Assembly: GCA_015680905.1 (NCBI GenBank)
Contig: CM027384.1
Coordinates: forward strand, 72,883,501 to 72,947,500
DNA: 64,000 nt
Source of the DNA: Coptis chinensis
Taxonomy: Eukaryota > Streptophyta > Magnoliopsida > Ranunculales > Ranunculaceae
Direction of reading: 5' to 3'
Below are positions 60,601 through 64,000 of the stretch, piece by piece. Under the pieces are notes generated by a model, which saw nothing but the letters and a program-made list of their open reading frames with translations, did not search any database and had not been told where the DNA came from. Both the position numbers and the translations under genes were made by a program. Each line of letters begins with the position of its first letter. Position 1 is the first letter of the stretch.

Positions 60601-63600
60601 CAAAAATTAACTTAGTTGATTTAGTTTTAGAAGGAACATCGACATCAAAACAGGTATACATACAATAACTTATGTACCAATTTAGAAACGTAACACATAG
60701 TTTTACAAACCTTTTGCTTAGTTCTGAAAATCTGATTGAAAAGAACATTAACCAAGATCAGAGACACAACCTTGTGTGGGTGGGTGGGTGGGTGTGTGGC
60801 TAATATATACTCTCCACCCAACTCTATAAGTAAACAATATGGGAACCATGTGATAAAGTATTATTTTATGAGTGAGAACTACCTGGACCAGTGAATAGAG
60901 AATATCGTCCTATCATGGACCCCAGACAAAGTACAGAGATGTCTCCTGTGAAAACAAAATAACACACTAATCAGAAGCATATAAAACATGAATAAGCTGT
61001 ACAAATGTGAAAAGGGAGCTATAGGTTACTAACATATGAAATATTGTAAGAACAGTAGGCATTCACCCTAACAGAGATGGGAACACCCTTCAGACTCCCC
61101 TATTACCACATGTCCACAACTGCTGAAGGCTACCCGCTGAGGTGGATCTTACCATATTTTTAAGAGCGAAACAGAATAAGAACTACTCAGGTTCATTTAA
61201 ATTTCTTCCAGTGATCAAAAGAAAAAACTACGAACTAGCCATTCTTTGTGACCAAGGGACTCAATACAAATTTCATTCGCACAACAAACTGAAAAATGTT
61301 ATCTTAACTCGTTGATGCTTCGTGCCACTAGGATATGTTAAGCTTGCCACCAGGTTGCCCCGTACCTGTGTGCTTTCGATAACTAATTGTGTTTTGTTTT
61401 CAAATCTGGTATCGTTCATCGGTTAATTGTGTTTTGTTTTCAAAATTTGGCATCAGTCATCAGTCTCATTGGAAGATCTTAGATACGGCTTCCAACAGTA
61501 CCAACGTCACAAACGAATCTGTGGTGTCATTATGTTCAAAGAGGATGATTATTCGCAATACGTTTTTCTCTCCTTTTGAGTCGACCTACTGGAGCTAATC
61601 TCTTGTAGTTTTTTTCTTGTTTTATGTAATCAGGCAACAAAGCAATAGGAAAGAAAACACCGTCTTAATGTTATATGCTTATAGTGATAAATACTGTCTC
61701 GGTAATTTATGCTTTAGGAGGGAACATTCACCTAGAGTATGTCATCCCTAAAGTCTACCTGTGGACCAGATACTGGTTGAACAGTAAAGCTTGGCCTGAT
61801 ACGGATAATTCCCAGTACCCATCCTAACAAATTATGCAAGCAAAACGGGAGCCAAGACAGAATCAGGCCCAATCAAAATATTTTCTTATTCTACAGTCCC
61901 TTGAAATTAGACACTAGCCAGGCAATTAGATCATGCACATGCCAAGCCTACATGAATATGTTGTCACGGACATGGAAAATCAACAGGAATATTGAGCACA
62001 GGTTCGCAGCTAATAAACTATAGAAGTCTAGACTATAGAAAGCTTTTCCACTGAATGATAGCGAAAAAACTTAAAGTCATTGGCCAACATTGAGTGTTCA
62101 AAGGGAACTTGTTCACTGTTGCTATAATATTCTGCATTTAGTTTAATGAGACAAAATCATATCTAGAGCTAAAACTTAGAGTGGTTGAAGATCCACCCTT
62201 CATCCACCACGAGAAGGGTGGATGAAGGGTGAGCTTTCATGTTTAAGCACCCAAAGAGTGAGCTTTACAGTTTTTAATGGAAACATGTCAAGATCTATTA
62301 TATCAAGAATAAAAACGGGCACACCGAATGAATTGGCTTCCTAGCCTCAACCCTCAAGACATTACTTTGAACCGATAAAACAGAATGTAACTTAAAGAAC
62401 TTTTTTTTTTTTATCGGTAAAGTATAACTTTATTAATATAATTATAGATAGATACATAAGGATGAGATATCCTCCATTACATGCATATAGAAACAGAAAA
62501 GAAAAGAAAAGAAAACCCATAAAGTGACAAGTCTCGTAGCCCAATCATCTCATTATGGACTCCCATCGAAACACAAACGCCTCAAAAGGTATGCATCGTG
62601 TCTCAATATGGACCTTTGACCAGAAACATAAAAGAACTATGATTGCCAACACAACTTTCTCAATATGCACCTTTAAAGAATTTTGAGTGTAACTTAAAGA
62701 ACTCTTTAATGCTCCTGCTGTCTGTATTAAAGGACGTAACCAAATGTACTTCAAAGATTCCACACTGATCTCTCATATAGTCATATTTTAGTAAATGAAA
62801 TAACTGGCATAAATATCTTCAGAGCCCACCAGGATTTAAGATATTTATCCAAGTTTCACTCATTCTATCCATCACCAGTGGGTAACTCAAATGCCCCGCA
62901 TTTCATAGAGCCAAAAGCTATATCTGTTCTTAAAAAATACACACGCACAAAAAAAAACATATCTGGTCCAATGCCTTGTGTAAAATCCTGAAGGATAAAG
63001 AATAGAGAACGGATATCACTTACCAAGGTGCAAACTCGTCACCATTCATTGGGCCGTCAGTTCCCCATATTTTCAAAGTTAGATCGTCACTGCGAAACCC
63101 ATCCACATCATTTCACTTTCAGCCACTAATGTTAATAGGAACAAGATGACTGGTATGCAAAAATGTATTGTTAAGATCACTGAGCATGAGAAGCATAGAT
63201 GATAGTACCTACAGGTAACCATCTTGTCTCCTGCAGAGTTAAAAGACAGCGCCCAAACAGTAGATGAGTGTCCACTGCAAAACCCAAACATGAACAAGAT
63301 ATAAACAACTTATCTGGGCATAATATCCACAATCGGGAGCAAAACTGATAACAAAAAAATACTAAACTAACAGTCTGATTACCCTCCTCTCCTTCTTTTC
63401 ATATATTTAGCAATTAGTAAGAAGCGCTTCAGTTATGCATACATGTCAAGGTTCAGTTAAGCCATTCCTAGTTTCATCAATATATGTAACACCTACTACG
63501 TACATGAGTAGACTAATTTAGACTAACTGGTTCTCATAAGTATACTATTTGGCTCCCATATTTAAAAACTCCATTGGTTTGTCTAAATTTCTTCTTTCCG

Positions 63601-64000
63601 ATGTGACTTCATGCTTCACCATTGCAAACCATTAATACTAGGCCAAAGAAAAAACGACATGCACACCCTGGAAACCAATTACAAATGATAAGATTCGGAC
63701 GTTAAGGTGTTACATACTTATTAGCTTCATTCAGTGTCTGTAAACATTCCCAATCATCACTATCACGATCATCAGCCCAAACCTGAAAATACACAAAACA
63801 AAAAACACACATTCATCATCTAAAATCACTTAGCATCACAAAATAATGTTATACCTTAATTGTATTATCATAACCACACGAAAACAAAACATCCATAAAC
63901 GGATGCCACTGAACCATCTTCACATCCTGCGTATGCCCCGTCAAAACCGACACACAATCAAATTCATTCCCAGGCAATACTTCCCATATCCAAACCGACT
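57686..64000 (-). CDS. CIA1: CIA1 (CIAO1 homologue), WD40 protein of cytosolic iron-sulfur assembly; 5' end beyond window
   Basis: Exons on minus, from the edge inward: 64000(+)-63855, 63782-63718, 63274-63209, 63089-63024, 60945-60883, 60271-60202, 59290-59207, 57757-57686. Phases are continuous to the TGA at 57686. WD40 blades are visible: [100 protein letters not shown] and [19 protein letters not shown]. These match CIA1, a scaffold of the CIA targeting complex that delivers 4Fe-4S clusters to cytosolic and nuclear apoproteins with MMS19 and AE7 (family knowledge). About the first 70 codons are outside the window. The 57758-59206 and 60946-63023 introns are long, and the latter carries a LINE fragment. 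Confidence 0.92.
61389..61470. repeat. Short tandem duplication in a CIA1 intron
   Basis: TAATTGTGTTTTGTTTTCAAA occurs twice about 43 bp apart (about 61385 and 61428), followed by similar sequence (T(C/T)TGG(T/C)ATC). It makes a chance reading frame that is not a gene. Confidence 0.55.
62194..62231. repeat. Perfect 15-bp hairpin in a CIA1 intron
   Basis: CACCCTTCATCCACC (62194-62208) and GGTGGATGAAGGGTG (62217-62231) are perfect inverted repeats with an 8-base loop. Confidence 0.85.
62386..62703 (-). mobile_element. 5'-truncated LINE 3' end with 16-bp target duplication in a CIA1 intron
   Basis: The 16-mer TGTAACTTAAAGAACT is present at 62386-62401 and 62688-62703. Between them is a 286-bp insert. 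Its plus-strand T-run (62402 onward) followed by ATCGGTAAAG is the complement of a LINE tail ending TTACCGAT(A)n. Only 3' sequence is retained. It is in the opposite transcriptional sense to nothing essential and lies well away from the splice sites. Confidence 0.8.

Noticed and set aside
1-64000. CRISPR arrays, operons or bacterial-type systems
   Set aside because: Introns, plant gene families and plant transposons throughout show nuclear plant DNA; the short repeats lack uniform repeat/spacer structure.
1-64000. tRNA or rRNA genes
   Set aside because: No cloverleaf with A and B box signatures or rRNA sequence was noticed by eye; a dedicated scan could still find one.

Overview
This is a stretch of eudicot nuclear genome. 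The evidence is AT-rich non-coding DNA, short exons separated by GT..AG introns, homopolymer-rich intergenic DNA, nested plant-type LINE, LTR, hAT-like and Harbinger-like elements, and plant gene families such as a TGA bZIP factor and a nine-transmembrane TMN protein. I cannot assign a species from the sequence alone.

Layout. 0-9.3 kb is repeat territory: a 5'-truncated LINE with a perfect 13-bp target duplication (1870-2640), a small inverted-repeat element, a 114-bp tandem repeat, a CTCGAG-rich hAT-like element carrying a LINE fragment (about 5.6-6.85 kb), and an array of short palindromes around TGCAACAT-N2-ATGTTGCA (7.64-8.18 kb). 9.3-18.05 kb (+) is a 13-14 exon gene of the plant family thought to be the ADA3 subunit of SAGA. 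19.3 kb (+) has a possible 72-aa gene. 20.1-21.6 kb is an unusual unit: two Copia-type LTRs in opposite orientation inside one 5-bp target duplication. 22.7-29.14 kb (+) is a nearly full-length but inactivated L1-type LINE, ending about 200 bp upstream of a membrane-anchored dual-specificity-phosphatase-like gene (29.35-34.68 kb, +). The single 4.5-kb intron of that gene splits the catalytic P-loop and contains a second LINE, which itself contains MITE DNA. 36.8-42.06 kb (-) is a complete TGA9-like bZIP gene with 11 coding exons. 46.1-48.2 kb (-) is a complete three-exon mitochondrial IscA-like iron-sulfur assembly gene. 49.3-51.2 kb holds a GC-rich hAT-like element and an ATATC-rich repeat block. 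51.6-56.0 kb (+) is a TMN/endomembrane-70 gene with an apparent 1-bp frameshift at a T5 run. 57.7 kb to the right edge (-) is the 3' part of CIA1, a WD40 protein of cytosolic iron-sulfur assembly, whose start lies beyond the window.

The genes do not form an operon-like system. They are independent eukaryotic genes for chromatin (ADA3-like), transcription (TGA9), phosphatase chemistry, iron-sulfur assembly (IscA-like and CIA1, about 10 kb apart, in different compartments) and membrane traffic (TMN). All exon boundaries were read by eye from splice consensus, phase continuity and remembered family similarity. Phases sum to whole codons for each complete gene except TMN, where one base is missing.
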